This document shows, piece after piece, positions 48,317-59,432 of a stretch of 64,000 bases of DNA (position 1 is the first letter of the stretch; every line of letters begins with the position of its first letter). The DNA comes from an uncultured Pelagibacteraceae bacterium (lineage in GTDB: Bacteria; Pseudomonadota; Alphaproteobacteria; Pelagibacterales; Pelagibacteraceae), in assembly GCA_902547535.1 (NCBI GenBank), contig CACCOB010000002.1:1-64000 (forward strand). The letters run 5' to 3'. A program made the position numbers and the translations under genes. The notes under the pieces are model-generated. The model saw nothing but the letters and a program-made list of their open reading frames with translations, searched no databases and was not told where the DNA came from.

Positions 48317-48868
48317 ATGAATATAAGCAAAATTTTAAAAAATGCATTTCTTATTGTAATATTTGGTTTACTTGTTACTGCATGTGCAACTAAGAAATCT
48401 GTAAAAACTACAACGGAGTCGACATCTACTACTAAAGCAGAAGAGACTCAAAAAGCAGATCCGATTGAGAAATTGGATGCGTTAATGCAGGGTGACGTTT
48501 ATATAGGCTCTGATACTGTAGGTGAGCTCGCAAGTGGGGTTCCTGACAGAGTATTCTTTGCAACAAACGAGACAATATTAACAACAGCTTCTAGAGAAAC
48601 TTTAAGAAAGCAAGCTGCTTGGTTAAGACAGAACTCAAATGTAACAGTAGTGGTTGAAGGACATGCAGATGAGAGAGGTACAAGAGAATATAACTTGGCA
48701 TTAGGTGAGAGAAGAGCAAATGCAGCAAAAGACTATTTGATGACTTATGGTGTTTCATCTGATCGGATTAAAGTTTTAAGTTATGGAAAAGAGAGACCTG
48801 TGGACTCAGGATCTAACCCACTTTCATGGTCAAAAAATAGAAGATCTGTTACAGTAAAAGCAAATTAA
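48317..48868 (+). CDS. pal: peptidoglycan-associated lipoprotein Pal
   Basis: Lipobox 'LLVTACA'; 'VEGHADERGTREYNLALGERRANAAKDYL'; SD AAGGAG at 48306-48311. Confidence 0.95.
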   Translation: MNISKILKNAFLIVIFGLLVTACATKKSVKTTTESTSTTKAEETQKADPIEKLDALMQGDVYIGSDTVGELASGVPDRVFFATNETILTTASRETLRKQAAWLRQNSNVTVVVEGHADERGTREYNLALGERRANAAKDYLMTYGVSSDRIKVLSYGKERPVDSGSNPLSWSKNRRSVTVKAN

Positions 48869-48883
48869 ATACTAATTAATAAA

Positions 48884-48911
48884 GACCCTTACTTTAAAGT
48901 AAGGGTCTTCA
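48884..48911 (+). terminator. perfect 28-nt palindrome after pal, probable rho-independent terminator or mRNA 3' stabiliser
   Basis: AAGACCCTTACTTT/AAAGTAAGGGTCTT followed by 'CATTTTG'. Confidence 0.75.
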
Positions 48912-48942
48912 TTTTGCCATTATTATAACTACAAATGTATTT

Positions 48943-49962
48943 ATGAGATCATTAACTAAGTTAATCTTTGTTACCTTTGTTTCATTTCTATTTTTTTCAA
49001 CAAGCATTTCATTTTCTCAAGATCAAGGAGTGCGAGAAATTTTAGAAAATATTCAAAAAGATCTTAGAACTCTAGAAAGAGCAGTTTACTCGCAGTCATT
49101 TTCGGAAAATTCAGACACAAATACAATTCAAAAGGCATCGACAAAGGAATCCGAGCAGGCGTTGACAAAACATTTATTGAAATTAAGTGAAATTGAGACA
49201 CAATTCCAAGAATTAACAAATAAATTTGAGGAAATAAATTTTAAATTAGACAAACTTTCTAATAAACTTTCTAAAGTTGAGCAAGATAATCAATTAAGAT
49301 TTGAGCAAATTGAGAAAACTTCAATTTCGAATACAAACAATAATTCTCTTACTTCTTTGCCGAAAACTGAACAAACATTTGTAAATGAAGAGATAAATCA
49401 AAAAAAAATACTTCCTGGATCTTCAGAACCACAATCACTAGGTGAAATATCTTATAAAGATATGACTACCAGTAATGATACGCAAGTCATAGAAACTGTA
49501 GAACAAACTGAAGCAATAATTTCAGAAGTTTTTAACGCAGAGGAAAAAATATTGCCTGATACTAGTCCAAAAGAGCAATATCAATTTGCAAGAAATTTTT
49601 TAAAAGTAGGAGATTATGCTAATGCTGAAAAAGCATTTAGAGAATTTGTATTAATTAATCCTGATAATGAATTATCAGGTAATGCACAATATTGGTATGC
49701 AGAAACATATAGAATAAGACAAATGTACACCGATGCAGCCACTGCATATTTGGAAGGTTATCAAAAGTATCCAAAAAGTAAGATTGCTCCAGAAAATTTA
49801 TTAAAACTAGGGGTATCACTAGTTCAGATGGGAGAAAAAGATCAAGGATGCTTGATGATTGCTGGAGTAAAAAAACAATATCCTGATGCAACTCAATCTG
49901 TGCTTCAAAAAGCAAAGTATTATGAAGAAAAAGAATTTGAGTGTAAAAAAGAAAAGTCATAA
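48943..49962 (+). CDS. cpoB: cell division coordinator CpoB / YbgF
   Basis: Signal peptide, coiled coil, C-terminal TPR 'SPKEQYQFARNFLKVGDYANAEKAFREFVLINPDNELSGNAQYWYAETY'. Confidence 0.92.
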   Translation: MRSLTKLIFVTFVSFLFFSTSISFSQDQGVREILENIQKDLRTLERAVYSQSFSENSDTNTIQKASTKESEQALTKHLLKLSEIETQFQELTNKFEEINFKLDKLSNKLSKVEQDNQLRFEQIEKTSISNTNNNSLTSLPKTEQTFVNEEINQKKILPGSSEPQSLGEISYKDMTTSNDTQVIETVEQTEAIISEVFNAEEKILPDTSPKEQYQFARNFLKVGDYANAEKAFREFVLINPDNELSGNAQYWYAETYRIRQMYTDAATAYLEGYQKYPKSKIAPENLLKLGVSLVQMGEKDQGCLMIAGVKKQYPDATQSVLQKAKYYEEKEFECKKEKS

Positions 49963-50971
49963 TTTTTATTACAAAAAGTTAGAAGATCCAAAAATAAAAA
50001 GTATTTACTTAAAATTTAAAGAAAAAATATCTAGCTATATTACTAAAGACTTTAGTGTAGCTGTTTCAGGAGGTGAGGACAGCATGGCATTATCATTCTT
50101 AGCCAAATGTTATTCTATAGAAAATAAAAAAAAGTGTTACTTTTTTATTGTAGACCATAACCTAAGAAAAAATTCTTCAAACGAGGCTCATTATGTGAAA
50201 AAAAAACTTAAATTGTTTAAAATTTCCAGCAAAATACTTACTATTAAAAAAGAAAATATATCAAAAAATATTCAATCTTTTGCAAGAGATAATAGATATA
50301 AATTAATTATCAAACAAAGCTTATTAAAAGGGATTGATGTGATTTTGACAGCACATCATAGAGATGATTTGATTGAAAACTTTTTTATAAGATTATTAAG
50401 AGGCTCAGGATTAAAAGGTTTAATTTCATTTAGCAATATTAAATCTAAAATAAAGTTTGATGATAAAATTTATATTCTAAGACCACTAATTGATTTAACT
50501 AAGAAGGATTTAGCATACATTTCAAAGAATACTTTTAATTTTAATGTTAATGATCCTTCTAATTTTGATGAAAAGTTTTTAAGAGTAAAAGTAAGAAAAT
50601 TAATTTCAAATTTAGAGAAAGATGGATTAACTTTTAATAAAATTAAATTATCTCTAAATAATCTAAGCAAAAGTAATTATGCTGTAGATTATTATGTTAA
50701 AAAAAATATTAATGAAAATTCAAATTACTTGAATTTTACCAAAACAATTATTTTAAAGGATGATTTTCTTAAACAACCAGATGAGATAGTCTTTAGATCC
50801 TTTTCAGAAGTGATTCAAAAGGTAGGAAAAAAAGAGACCCTTGCAAGAGGTACAAAAGTTGAGAACTTACTTAAATATTTAAAATCTGTTAACAATCATT
50901 CAAAAAAGACACTTGCAGGATGTATAATTCAAAAAATTGAGAATTCAGTCATTATTTCTCGAGAAAAATGA
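49922..50971 (+). CDS. tilS: tRNA(Ile)-lysidine synthase
   Basis: 'VAVSGGEDSMALSFLAKCY', 'DHNLRKNSSNEAHYVKK', 'TAHHRDDLIENFFIRLLRGSGLKGL'; ATG at 49922 preferred over 49886, which overlaps cpoB further. Confidence 0.9.
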   Translation: MKKKNLSVKKKSHNFYYKKLEDPKIKSIYLKFKEKISSYITKDFSVAVSGGEDSMALSFLAKCYSIENKKKCYFFIVDHNLRKNSSNEAHYVKKKLKLFKISSKILTIKKENISKNIQSFARDNRYKLIIKQSLLKGIDVILTAHHRDDLIENFFIRLLRGSGLKGLISFSNIKSKIKFDDKIYILRPLIDLTKKDLAYISKNTFNFNVNDPSNFDEKFLRVKVRKLISNLEKDGLTFNKIKLSLNNLSKSNYAVDYYVKKNINENSNYLNFTKTIILKDDFLKQPDEIVFRSFSEVIQKVGKKETLARGTKVENLLKYLKSVNNHSKKTLAGCIIQKIENSVIISREK

Positions 50972-51037
50972 TAGAATACTTACAAATTGGAACAAATTGA
51001 CACTTGTTAAATTGATAATAATTCTTAGTTTATATAC

Positions 51038-52930
51038 ATGAATTTCAAAAATCTAGTTATGTGGGCTGTTATAGTAATCCTAACTATTGGACTATATAAT
51101 ATGTTTAAGAATCCACAGGGATCAGTTAATCAAAAAAATAATATAATATTTTCAGAGTTTTTAACACAAGTTGATAATGGAAGAGTTGTGCAAGTAGAAA
51201 TTCAAGGAAAAAACATTAAAGGTGTAATGTCTAATGGAGAAATATTTAGTACTTACGCTCCTGATGATCCAAATTTAATCCAAAAATTAAGTGACAAAGG
51301 AGTTAGCATATCAGCAAGTCCATTAGAGGAAAAAATGCCATCATTGTTTGGGGTACTTTTATCATGGTTTCCGATGCTACTTTTAATTGCAGTTTGGATA
51401 TTTTTTATGAGACAGATGCAAGGTGGCAAAGGTGGAGCGATGGGATTTGGAAAATCTAAAGCCAAAATGATGAACGAAATAAAAGGCAAAGTTACGTTTA
51501 ATGATGTAGCTGGAGTAGAAGAAGCTAAAGAAGAAGTTGAAGAAGTAGTAGAATTCTTAAAAGATCCTAAAAAGTTTAGTAGACTAGGGGGAAAAATACC
51601 AAGAGGATGTCTTTTGGTTGGACCTCCAGGAACTGGTAAAACTTTATTAGCTAGAGCAATAGCAGGTGAGGCTGGCGTTCCCTTCTTTACAATATCGGGC
51701 TCAGACTTTGTTGAAATGTTTGTTGGTGTAGGAGCTTCAAGAGTTAGAGATATGTTTGAGCAAGGAAAAAAACATTCACCATGTATTATATTTATTGATG
51801 AAATTGATGCTGTGGGAAGAAGTAGAGGTGCAGGTTTAGGTGGCGGTAACGATGAAAGAGAACAAACACTCAACCAATTACTTGTGGAGATGGATGGCTT
51901 CGATACAAATGAAGGTGTAATAATAATTGCAGCAACTAACAGACCGGATGTGCTTGATCCAGCTTTATTAAGACCTGGAAGATTTGATAGACAAGTAGTA
52001 GTTTCTAATCCTGACTTAATAGGAAGAGAAAAGATATTAAAAGTACATGCTAAGAAAATATCAATGGCCCCAGATGTAAATTTAAGAACAATAGCTCGAG
52101 GAACTCCTGGGTTTTCTGGTGCAGATCTTGCAAATTTAGTTAATGAAGCTGCGTTACTGGCAGCGCGAAAAAATAAAAGAATAGTTACTTATATGGAATT
52201 CGAGGAAGCTAAAGATAAAGTAATGATGGGGTCCGAGAGAAGATCAATGGTGATGAGCGAGGAAGAGAAAAAACTAACTGCTTATCATGAGGCTGGCCAT
52301 GCAATTGTTACTATAAATGAAAAGGCAGCATATCCTATACATAAAGCAACAATAATTCCAAGAGGTAGAGCATTGGGAATGGTAATGCAACTACCGGAGA
52401 GAGATGAAGTATCTCAAACAAGGGAACAACTACATGCACAAATGGCTATTGCAATGGGAGGTAGAGTTGCAGAAGAAATTATATTTGGTGATGATAAAGT
52501 CACTACTGGTGCAGCTAGTGACATAGAGCAGGCCACAAAAAGAGCAAGAGCTATGGTGATGAGAGCAGGTTTAAGTAAAGAACTTGGTCCAGTTGCCTAC
52601 GGTGAAAATGAGGAAGAAGTTTTCCTTGGAAGATCGGTTGCAAGACAACAAAATATGTCTGAGGAAACTGCAAGAAAAGTAGATACGGAGATAAGAAAAT
52701 TTGTTGATCAAGGTTATGATAGAGCAAAAAAAGTTTTGACTGATAAAATTGACGACTTGCATAAATTAGCTAAAGCATTACTTACTTACGAAACATTGAC
52801 GGGCCAGGAAATTGAGGACATAGTGAATAAAAATTTATATCCAAAAAATAAAGAAGATTTAAAAGTAGAGGAAGATGATCAAAGCTCTGCGTTAGGCTCA
52901 ATGGGATTAAAACCAAAGATTGTCCACTAG
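51038..52930 (+). CDS. ftsH: ATP-dependent zinc metalloprotease FtsH
   Basis: '[28 protein letters not shown]', 'HEAGHAIV' Zn site. Confidence 0.97.
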   Translation: MNFKNLVMWAVIVILTIGLYNMFKNPQGSVNQKNNIIFSEFLTQVDNGRVVQVEIQGKNIKGVMSNGEIFSTYAPDDPNLIQKLSDKGVSISASPLEEKMPSLFGVLLSWFPMLLLIAVWIFFMRQMQGGKGGAMGFGKSKAKMMNEIKGKVTFNDVAGVEEAKEEVEEVVEFLKDPKKFSRLGGKIPRGCLLVGPPGTGKTLLARAIAGEAGVPFFTISGSDFVEMFVGVGASRVRDMFEQGKKHSPCIIFIDEIDAVGRSRGAGLGGGNDEREQTLNQLLVEMDGFDTNEGVIIIAATNRPDVLDPALLRPGRFDRQVVVSNPDLIGREKILKVHAKKISMAPDVNLRTIARGTPGFSGADLANLVNEAALLAARKNKRIVTYMEFEEAKDKVMMGSERRSMVMSEEEKKLTAYHEAGHAIVTINEKAAYPIHKATIIPRGRALGMVMQLPERDEVSQTREQLHAQMAIAMGGRVAEEIIFGDDKVTTGAASDIEQATKRARAMVMRAGLSKELGPVAYGENEEEVFLGRSVARQQNMSEETARKVDTEIRKFVDQGYDRAKKVLTDKIDDLHKLAKALLTYETLTGQEIEDIVNKNLYPKNKEDLKVEEDDQSSALGSMGLKPKIVH

Positions 52931-52936
52931 AATTTA

Positions 52937-53989
52937 ATGCAGAAATATTACACAAGAGCGTGTAATTTTTATTATAACAAAACATCCAGAGAAAAAGTTA
53001 AAAAAAAAATTTCACTTCCAGTTAGTGGTAACAAATCACTCTCGTTTGATACAATTGAAATCATTACCAGGACCAACAAAAAAAAAATAAATATTAGAAG
53101 TATTAAAAATCTTCCATCAAAAATTAAAAAAAAAGTTTTAATTGATATAAATAATATTTTAAGAGCTAAAAAAATTCCTAAATTGAAATTTAATAATATA
53201 CCAATATTCATGGGTGTTTTAAATATTACGCCTGATAGTTTTTCTGATGGTGGAAAATTTAATAATAAAAATTCTGCAAGAAAACAGATAAATAAACTAA
53301 TTGACGATGGAGCAATGATAATTGATGTAGGTGGAGAGTCTACTAGACCAGGCTCCAAAGGAGTTTCTCAAACAGAGGAGTGGCTGAGAGTAAATAAAGT
53401 CATGAGTTATTTAAAATCTAAAAAATTTTTTGTCTCGTTAGATACTAGAAAAAGTTTTGTAATGAAAAAAGCTTCAAAATATAAACTAGACCTAATTAAT
53501 GATATATCCGGCCTAAGCTATGACAAGGAGACAATTAATTTTTTAAAAAAAAGTAAATTACCATTTGTTCTTCATCATATGAAAGGAGATACAAAGACTA
53601 TGCAAAGAAATCCTGATTACAATAACGTTTTATTAGATATATACGATTTTTTTGAGGATAGGTTGAAGCTCATTAGAAAAAGTGGAATTAAACATAATCA
53701 TATCATTTTAGATCCTGGAATAGGATTTGGTAAAAATGTGAAACATAATATTACTCTAATTAATAACGTTTCTATTTTTCATTCTTTAGGATTACCAGTA
53801 ATGTTAGGAATTTCCAGAAAGAGGTTTATAAAAGATATATCTGGAAATAATGATAGCAAAGAAAGATTAGGTGGGACTGTGTCCTCAAGTATTTTTAGCA
53901 TGTTACAAGGAGTACAGATACTTAGGGTCCATGATGTAAATGAAGTCAACCAAGGAATAAAAGTTTTTAAAAAATTGAATTTTAACTAA
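52937..53989 (+). CDS. folP: dihydropteroate synthase
   Basis: 'FMGVLNITPDSFSDGGKF', 'IIDVGGESTRPGS', 'ILDPGIGFGK'. Confidence 0.94.
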   Translation: MQKYYTRACNFYYNKTSREKVKKKISLPVSGNKSLSFDTIEIITRTNKKKINIRSIKNLPSKIKKKVLIDINNILRAKKIPKLKFNNIPIFMGVLNITPDSFSDGGKFNNKNSARKQINKLIDDGAMIIDVGGESTRPGSKGVSQTEEWLRVNKVMSYLKSKKFFVSLDTRKSFVMKKASKYKLDLINDISGLSYDKETINFLKKSKLPFVLHHMKGDTKTMQRNPDYNNVLLDIYDFFEDRLKLIRKSGIKHNHIILDPGIGFGKNVKHNITLINNVSIFHSLGLPVMLGISRKRFIKDISGNNDSKERLGGTVSSSIFSMLQGVQILRVHDVNEVNQGIKVFKKLNFN

Positions 53990-55338
53990 TGATAAAAAAA
54001 TATTTTGGAACAGATGGAATAAGAGGAAAGGTAAATGGAGACAAAATAAATGGTTACATGTTTTTTAAGTTTGGTTTAGCTGCTGGTACATATTTTAAAA
54101 ATCAAAAAAAAAATAAACAGATAGCAATTATTGCAAAAGATACAAGGTTATCAGGATATACACTTGAGCCAGCATTGGTATCTGGTTTAACATCAGCAGG
54201 AATGCATGTTTTTACTTTTGGACCACTGCCAACAAATGGGTTAGCGATGCTTACAAAAAAAATGAAAGCTAATATGGGCATCATGATCACAGCATCCCAT
54301 AATCCTTATTATGACAATGGTTTAAAATTATTTGGACCTGATGGACTAAAATTATCTGATAAAATAGAAAAAAAAATAGAAAAGCTAATTGACTCTAAAA
54401 TATCAAAAAAATTATCAAATCCTAAAATATTAGGTAGGGTTAAAAGATTAGAGAATGGCTCAAATAAATATATCGAAATATTAAAAACAAATTTTCCTAA
54501 ACAATTTAATTTAAGAGGTTTAAAAATAACAATAGATTGTGCTAATGGAGCTGCATATAAAGTAGGGCCTCAATTGCTAAGATCATTGGGTGCTATAGTT
54601 TATGAAATTGGAACTTCCCCAAATGGATTTAATATAAATAAGAGATGTGGCTCTACATTTCCAAATAAAATTAAATATCATACAAAAAAAAATAAATCCC
54701 ATATTGGTGTTTCTTTAGATGGTGATGCAGATAGAATTATTATTTGTGATGAAAAGGGAAACATTATTGATGGAGATAAAATAATAGCTATGCTAGCATC
54801 AAGATGGAAAAGAAAAAAAATTCTAAAAGGTGGTGTTGTAGGTACCCTTATGTCAAACTATGGATTACAAAAATATTTTTCTAAAAATAAGATAAAGTTT
54901 ATAAGATCTAAAGTTGGTGATCGATATGTAAAAGAAGCAATGCAGAAAAGTAAATTTAACTTAGGAGGAGAGCAATCTGGACATATTATCCTTGGCAAAT
55001 TTGCGACTACAGGCGATGGTTTATTGGTAGCATTAGAAATTCTATTTTCTATGAGAAAAGGCAAAAAGGCGAGTGAGGTATTTGAGAATTTTATACCTAC
55101 TCCTCAATTATTAGAAAATGTTGAGGTAAAAGATAAATCCATAATAAATAATGTAAAGTGCAAAAATGCAATTAAAAAAGCAAATAGTTTAATAAAAGGA
55201 AAAGGTAGAATGTTAGTAAGAAAGTCTGGAACAGAACCGGTAGTAAGAATAATGTGTGAAAGTGAAGATACAACTATGCTTTCAAAATGTGTTAATACTG
55301 TAAAAAAATCAATTATCAAACTTGAAAATAAAATCTAA
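53989..55338 (+). CDS. glmM: phosphoglucosamine mutase
   Basis: 'YFGTDGIRGKVN', 'GIMITASHNPYYDNGLKLFGPDG', 'VSLDGDADRIIICDEKG'. Confidence 0.96.
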   Translation: MIKKYFGTDGIRGKVNGDKINGYMFFKFGLAAGTYFKNQKKNKQIAIIAKDTRLSGYTLEPALVSGLTSAGMHVFTFGPLPTNGLAMLTKKMKANMGIMITASHNPYYDNGLKLFGPDGLKLSDKIEKKIEKLIDSKISKKLSNPKILGRVKRLENGSNKYIEILKTNFPKQFNLRGLKITIDCANGAAYKVGPQLLRSLGAIVYEIGTSPNGFNINKRCGSTFPNKIKYHTKKNKSHIGVSLDGDADRIIICDEKGNIIDGDKIIAMLASRWKRKKILKGGVVGTLMSNYGLQKYFSKNKIKFIRSKVGDRYVKEAMQKSKFNLGGEQSGHIILGKFATTGDGLLVALEILFSMRKGKKASEVFENFIPTPQLLENVEVKDKSIINNVKCKNAIKKANSLIKGKGRMLVRKSGTEPVVRIMCESEDTTMLSKCVNTVKKSIIKLENKI

Positions 55339-56134
55339 AATTTTGATTATTGCTGGTTCAGACTCTTCTGGAGGTGCAGGTATACAAGCAGACATTAAAA
55401 CTGTTACATCGCTTGGCTCGTATGCAATGACTGCTATAACTGCTGTAACATCACAAAATACTACAGGTGTTAAGTCAATAATACCAGTGAATAGTAAAGA
55501 AATTTCTAACCAAATTGAATTTACTGCAAATGATATAAAACCAGACGCTTTTAAAATTGGAATGCTTCATTCAAAAGAAGTTATAAATTCAGTAATAAAA
55601 TCCTTAAAAAGGATAAAAGCAAAAAAAATAATATTAGATCCTGTGATGGTTGCAAAGGGTGGAAAAAAATTAATAAACGACTCAGCTATTAAAGTTTTAA
55701 AAAATAAACTCTTATCTGAAGTAGATTTAATTACTCCAAATATACCTGAAGCTGAAATTTTAACTAATTCAAAAATATCAACTACTCAGGACGTAATTTT
55801 AGCTGGTAAGTATCTAATTGAATTAGGTGCAAAAAATGTTCTTATTAAAGGTGGTCATTTAAATTATAAAGATATTCAAGACATATTTATTAATAAAAAA
55901 GAAATCTCAATCTTCAAAAATAAGAAAATAAATACAAAAAATAGCCATGGCACTGGGTGTACTCTTTCTAGCGCTATAGCTACCTACTTTTCATGTGGAA
56001 AAACTTTAAAGAAATCTTGTGAAATGGCAATTAAATATGTAAATCATTCATTAAGAACTCAACCAAACTTAGGGAAAGGCCACGGTCCTGTGAATCATTT
56101 AAATAGTATACAAATAAAAAAATATTTTAGATGA
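55322..56134 (+). CDS. thiD: hydroxymethylpyrimidine/phosphomethylpyrimidine kinase
   Basis: '[41 protein letters not shown]', '[18 protein letters not shown]'; TTG start. Confidence 0.94.
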   Translation: MKIKSKILIIAGSDSSGGAGIQADIKTVTSLGSYAMTAITAVTSQNTTGVKSIIPVNSKEISNQIEFTANDIKPDAFKIGMLHSKEVINSVIKSLKRIKAKKIILDPVMVAKGGKKLINDSAIKVLKNKLLSEVDLITPNIPEAEILTNSKISTTQDVILAGKYLIELGAKNVLIKGGHLNYKDIQDIFINKKEISIFKNKKINTKNSHGTGCTLSSAIATYFSCGKTLKKSCEMAIKYVNHSLRTQPNLGKGHGPVNHLNSIQIKKYFR

Positions 56135-57423
56135 AAAATGTAGTTGTAGTTGGTTCGCAGTGGGGAGATGAAGGAAAGGGTAAAATTGTTGATTGGCTCT
56201 CTAGTGAGGCTGATGTAATAGTAAGATTTCAAGGTGGACATAACGCTGGTCATACTCTTGTTATAGACGGTGTAATTTATAAATTAAGACTCTTACCATC
56301 AGGAATTGTAAGAAAAAATAAAATATCTATAATTGGAAATGGAGTAGTGGTTGATCCATGGGCACTGCTATATGAAATTGACGAAATTAAATCTAAAAGT
56401 GTAGAAGTTAACTCTGATAATTTAATTTTGTCTGAGGCAGCAACTCTTATCTTGCCATTTCATAAAGAAATGGACGAGATTAGAGAAGACGCAGCAGGAA
56501 AATCCAAAATAGGTACAACAAGAAGAGGAATAGGACCAGCATATGAAGATAAGATTGGGAGAAGATCAATAAGAGTGATGGATCTTGCATCAGAAAGTAA
56601 TTTAGATAAAAGATTAGACGCAGTATTAAGTCATCATAATGCCATAAGAAAAGGTTTAGGAAAAACAGAATTTAAAAAAGAGCAATTAAAAAAAGATTTG
56701 TTGAATATTGCGCCGCAAATACTTAAATTTTCACAGCCAGTATGGAAAAAAATAGATGAATTTAAATCTCAAAACAAAAAAATATTATTTGAAGGTGCGC
56801 AGGGAGTTCTTTTGGACGTTGACCATGGTACTTATCCATTTGTAACCTCTTCTAATACTGTCGCTTCGTCTGCGGCAACTGGCTCAGGATGTGGTATAAA
56901 CTCTATTAACTATGTTTTAGGGATTACAAAAGCATATACAACAAGAGTTGGAGAAGGTCCTTTTCCAACAGAACTTAAAGATGATATAGGTGACTTACTC
57001 GGAACAAGAGGAAAAGAATTTGGAACCGTCACAAGTCGAAAAAGAAGATGTGGTTGGTTTGATGGGGTCCTTGTAAGACAAACTCTTAAAATTTCAGGAA
57101 TTAATGGAATTGCCTTAACTAAACTGGATGTGCTAGACGAGCTAGATGAAATTAAAATATGTATTGCTTACGAGATAAATGGAAAAAAATATGATTACCT
57201 CCCAGCTTCAGTGGATGATCAATTTGCAGCTAAACCAATATATAAATCATTTCAAGGTTGGAAATCTTCAACTGTGGGTATAAAAAAATTTGAAGAACTA
57301 CCGGAAAATGCAAAAAATTATATAAAAGAGTTGGAAAAGTTTGTAGAGACCAGAATTTCAAGTATTTCCACTAGTCCAGAGAGAAATGATACGATCTTAA
57401 TTCAAGATCCTTTTAATCTTTAA
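56131..57423 (+). CDS. purA: adenylosuccinate synthetase
   Basis: '[39 protein letters not shown]'. Confidence 0.97.
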   Translation: MKNVVVVGSQWGDEGKGKIVDWLSSEADVIVRFQGGHNAGHTLVIDGVIYKLRLLPSGIVRKNKISIIGNGVVVDPWALLYEIDEIKSKSVEVNSDNLILSEAATLILPFHKEMDEIREDAAGKSKIGTTRRGIGPAYEDKIGRRSIRVMDLASESNLDKRLDAVLSHHNAIRKGLGKTEFKKEQLKKDLLNIAPQILKFSQPVWKKIDEFKSQNKKILFEGAQGVLLDVDHGTYPFVTSSNTVASSAATGSGCGINSINYVLGITKAYTTRVGEGPFPTELKDDIGDLLGTRGKEFGTVTSRKRRCGWFDGVLVRQTLKISGINGIALTKLDVLDELDEIKICIAYEINGKKYDYLPASVDDQFAAKPIYKSFQGWKSSTVGIKKFEELPENAKNYIKELEKFVETRISSISTSPERNDTILIQDPFNL

Positions 57424-58310
57424 TTTGCTGGCAATAAGTTTTTTGATTTAGCTGAGTTAAGCATGTGCTTTTGAAGCTTTTCAAAAGCTTTATTTTCTAT
57501 TTGTCTTACTCTTTCTCTACTTATCTTATACTTTTTACTTAGCTCGTCTAAAGTTATAGGATCATCAGTTAATCTTCTTGAGTATAAAATTTTTTTTTCT
57601 CTTTCATTTAAAATTTTAATTGAATCTTGAAGTAAATCTTTTCTTTGTTCCATTTCTTCATTTTGAGCAATTTTTAATTCATGATCCATATTATTATCAA
57701 CTACCCAGTCTTGCCACTCATCTCCATCTTCACCTATTGGTGCATTTAAGGATTGTTCTTTTCCTGAAAGTCTTCTATTCATTGAAACAACTTCACTCTC
57801 ACTTACTGAAAGTCTTTTAGCTATATCCTGCACTTGTTCTTTTCTGAGATCCCCTTCTGATCGAGGAGCAATTTGATTTTTAATTTTTTTTAGATTAAAA
57901 AAAAGTTTTTTCTGCGCTGTCGTTGTTCCTATTTTCACTAAACTCCATGACCTTAATATATATTCTTGTATCGAAGCTTTGATCCACCACATTGCATAAG
58001 TTGCAAGTCTAAAACCCTTCTCTGGTTCAAATTTTTTTACTGCTTGCATTAATCCTACATTACCTTCAGATATCATCTCATTAAGAGGTAAACCGTAACC
58101 TTTGTAGCCCATTGCTATCTTTGCAACTAATCTCAAATGGCTCGTTACAAGTTTTTCTGCTGATTTTACATTTCCAGTTGATTGCCAATTTTTAGCCAAC
58201 ATATACTCCTCTTCAGCTGCAAGCATTGGAAATTTCTTAATCTGATCCAGGTATGCAGCTAATCCACCTTCATTTGAAAGTGTCGGCAAGTTATAAGTAT
58301 TTTTATTCAT
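57420..58310 (-). CDS. rpoH: RNA polymerase sigma factor RpoH (sigma-32)
   Basis: '[44 protein letters not shown]' RpoH box. Confidence 0.95.
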   Translation of the reverse strand: MNKNTYNLPTLSNEGGLAAYLDQIKKFPMLAAEEEYMLAKNWQSTGNVKSAEKLVTSHLRLVAKIAMGYKGYGLPLNEMISEGNVGLMQAVKKFEPEKGFRLATYAMWWIKASIQEYILRSWSLVKIGTTTAQKKLFFNLKKIKNQIAPRSEGDLRKEQVQDIAKRLSVSESEVVSMNRRLSGKEQSLNAPIGEDGDEWQDWVVDNNMDHELKIAQNEEMEQRKDLLQDSIKILNEREKKILYSRRLTDDPITLDELSKKYKISRERVRQIENKAFEKLQKHMLNSAKSKNLLPAN

Positions 58311-58353
58311 CAGAAGTATTTATTTAATAAATAAAAAATTTTTTACAATGTTT

Positions 58354-59334
58354 TTATTGCTTGATTTTTCTTAGTTTTTTTAAAATCTGTTCTAAATCTA
58401 ATGGTAATTTTGATGTAAATTTAAGCCTTGTATTATTTTTGGGATGATTAAAGTCAATAGTTTTCGCATGTAAAAATTGTCTATTTAATCTAGTTATACT
58501 ATCGTCAAGTTCACTATCAATATTAATAAATTTTTTGAATTTTTTTTTGTATTTTTTGTCACCTAAAATATTATTACCTTTGTAAGACAAATGAACTCTT
58601 ATTTGGTGTGTTCTTCCTGTTTCTAGTTTGCATTCAACAAGGCTAAATGTCGGAATTTTTTCATTCTCAAATATTTCTAAAGTTTTATAATTTGTTATAG
58701 CTTTTTTCCCTTTCTTGGTTGAAACTTCCATCATTTGTCTGTTTCTTGAACTTCGCGTTATCAAAGTTTCAATTTTCCCATTTTGAGGTCTTATTTTACC
58801 CCAGACCAAAGCTTGGTAAACCCTTGAAATAGAATGGTCTGAAAATTGTTTTGATAAATTCTCGTGTGAGGCATTATTTTTGGCGACAACTATTAATCCA
58901 GATGTATCTTTATCTATCCTGTGAACAATTCCTGGCCTTAGTTCTTTTCCAATATTTGATAAATTTTTACTATCATAGTTAATCAATGCATTTACAATTG
59001 TGTTGTTATAGTTTCCTGGTCCAGGATGCATAGAAATTCCAGCAGATTTATTGATAACTATTAAATCTTTATCTTCATAAACAATATCTAAAAGATATTT
59101 ATATGGTTCAAGTGTCTCTTTTTTTGGCTCTGAAATCTCGAAATAAATTTCATCATTCAATTTTATTTTCTTTGAAGGATCTTTAACAATAATATTATTA
59201 ATTTTTAATTTATTTTCTAAAATTAAACTTTTTACTCTTGATCTACTTAATTTTCTATCCTGATTGGATAATAGAATATCTACTCTTAAATTATCTTCTT
59301 TATTTTTGACTTTTATATTTATAAAACTTTTCAT
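58354..59334 (-). CDS. rluD: RluA/RluD family 23S rRNA pseudouridine synthase
   Basis: 'GIVHRIDKDTSGLIVVAKN', 'TGRTHQIRVHLSYKGNNILGDKKY'; Met at 59334 (MKSFINIKV) preferred because the listed start 59370 lies inside a tRNA. Confidence 0.9.
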   Translation of the reverse strand: MKSFINIKVKNKEDNLRVDILLSNQDRKLSRSRVKSLILENKLKINNIIVKDPSKKIKLNDEIYFEISEPKKETLEPYKYLLDIVYEDKDLIVINKSAGISMHPGPGNYNNTIVNALINYDSKNLSNIGKELRPGIVHRIDKDTSGLIVVAKNNASHENLSKQFSDHSISRVYQALVWGKIRPQNGKIETLITRSSRNRQMMEVSTKKGKKAITNYKTLEIFENEKIPTFSLVECKLETGRTHQIRVHLSYKGNNILGDKKYKKKFKKFINIDSELDDSITRLNRQFLHAKTIDFNHPKNNTRLKFTSKLPLDLEQILKKLRKIKQ

Positions 59335-59355
59335 TTTGATATAAATATACAATAT

Positions 59356-59432
59356 GCGCTTGTAGCTCAACTGGATAGAGCGCCAGATTTCGGCTCTGGA
59401 GGTTCAGGGTTCGACTCCTTGCGGGCGCACCA
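59356..59432 (+). tRNA. tRNA-Arg (TCG anticodon), CCA encoded
   Basis: GCGCTTGTAGCTCAACTGGATAGAGCGCCAGATTTCGGCTCTGGAGGTTCAGGGTTCGACTCCTTGCGGGCGCACCA folds as cloverleaf; loop TTTCGGC. Confidence 0.93.

Noticed and set aside
50997-51022. TTGACA-type promoter before ftsH
   Set aside because: TTGACA at 50997-51002 is present but TATAAT-like candidates are at poor spacing; in such AT-rich DNA this is weak evidence.
51253-51873. Antisense ORF of 206 aa opposite ftsH
   Set aside because: Fully inside the strongly conserved ftsH; low-complexity Ser/Pro composition, no own motif.
52972-53358. Antisense ORF 128 aa opposite folP
   Set aside because: Inside conserved folP; no independent support.
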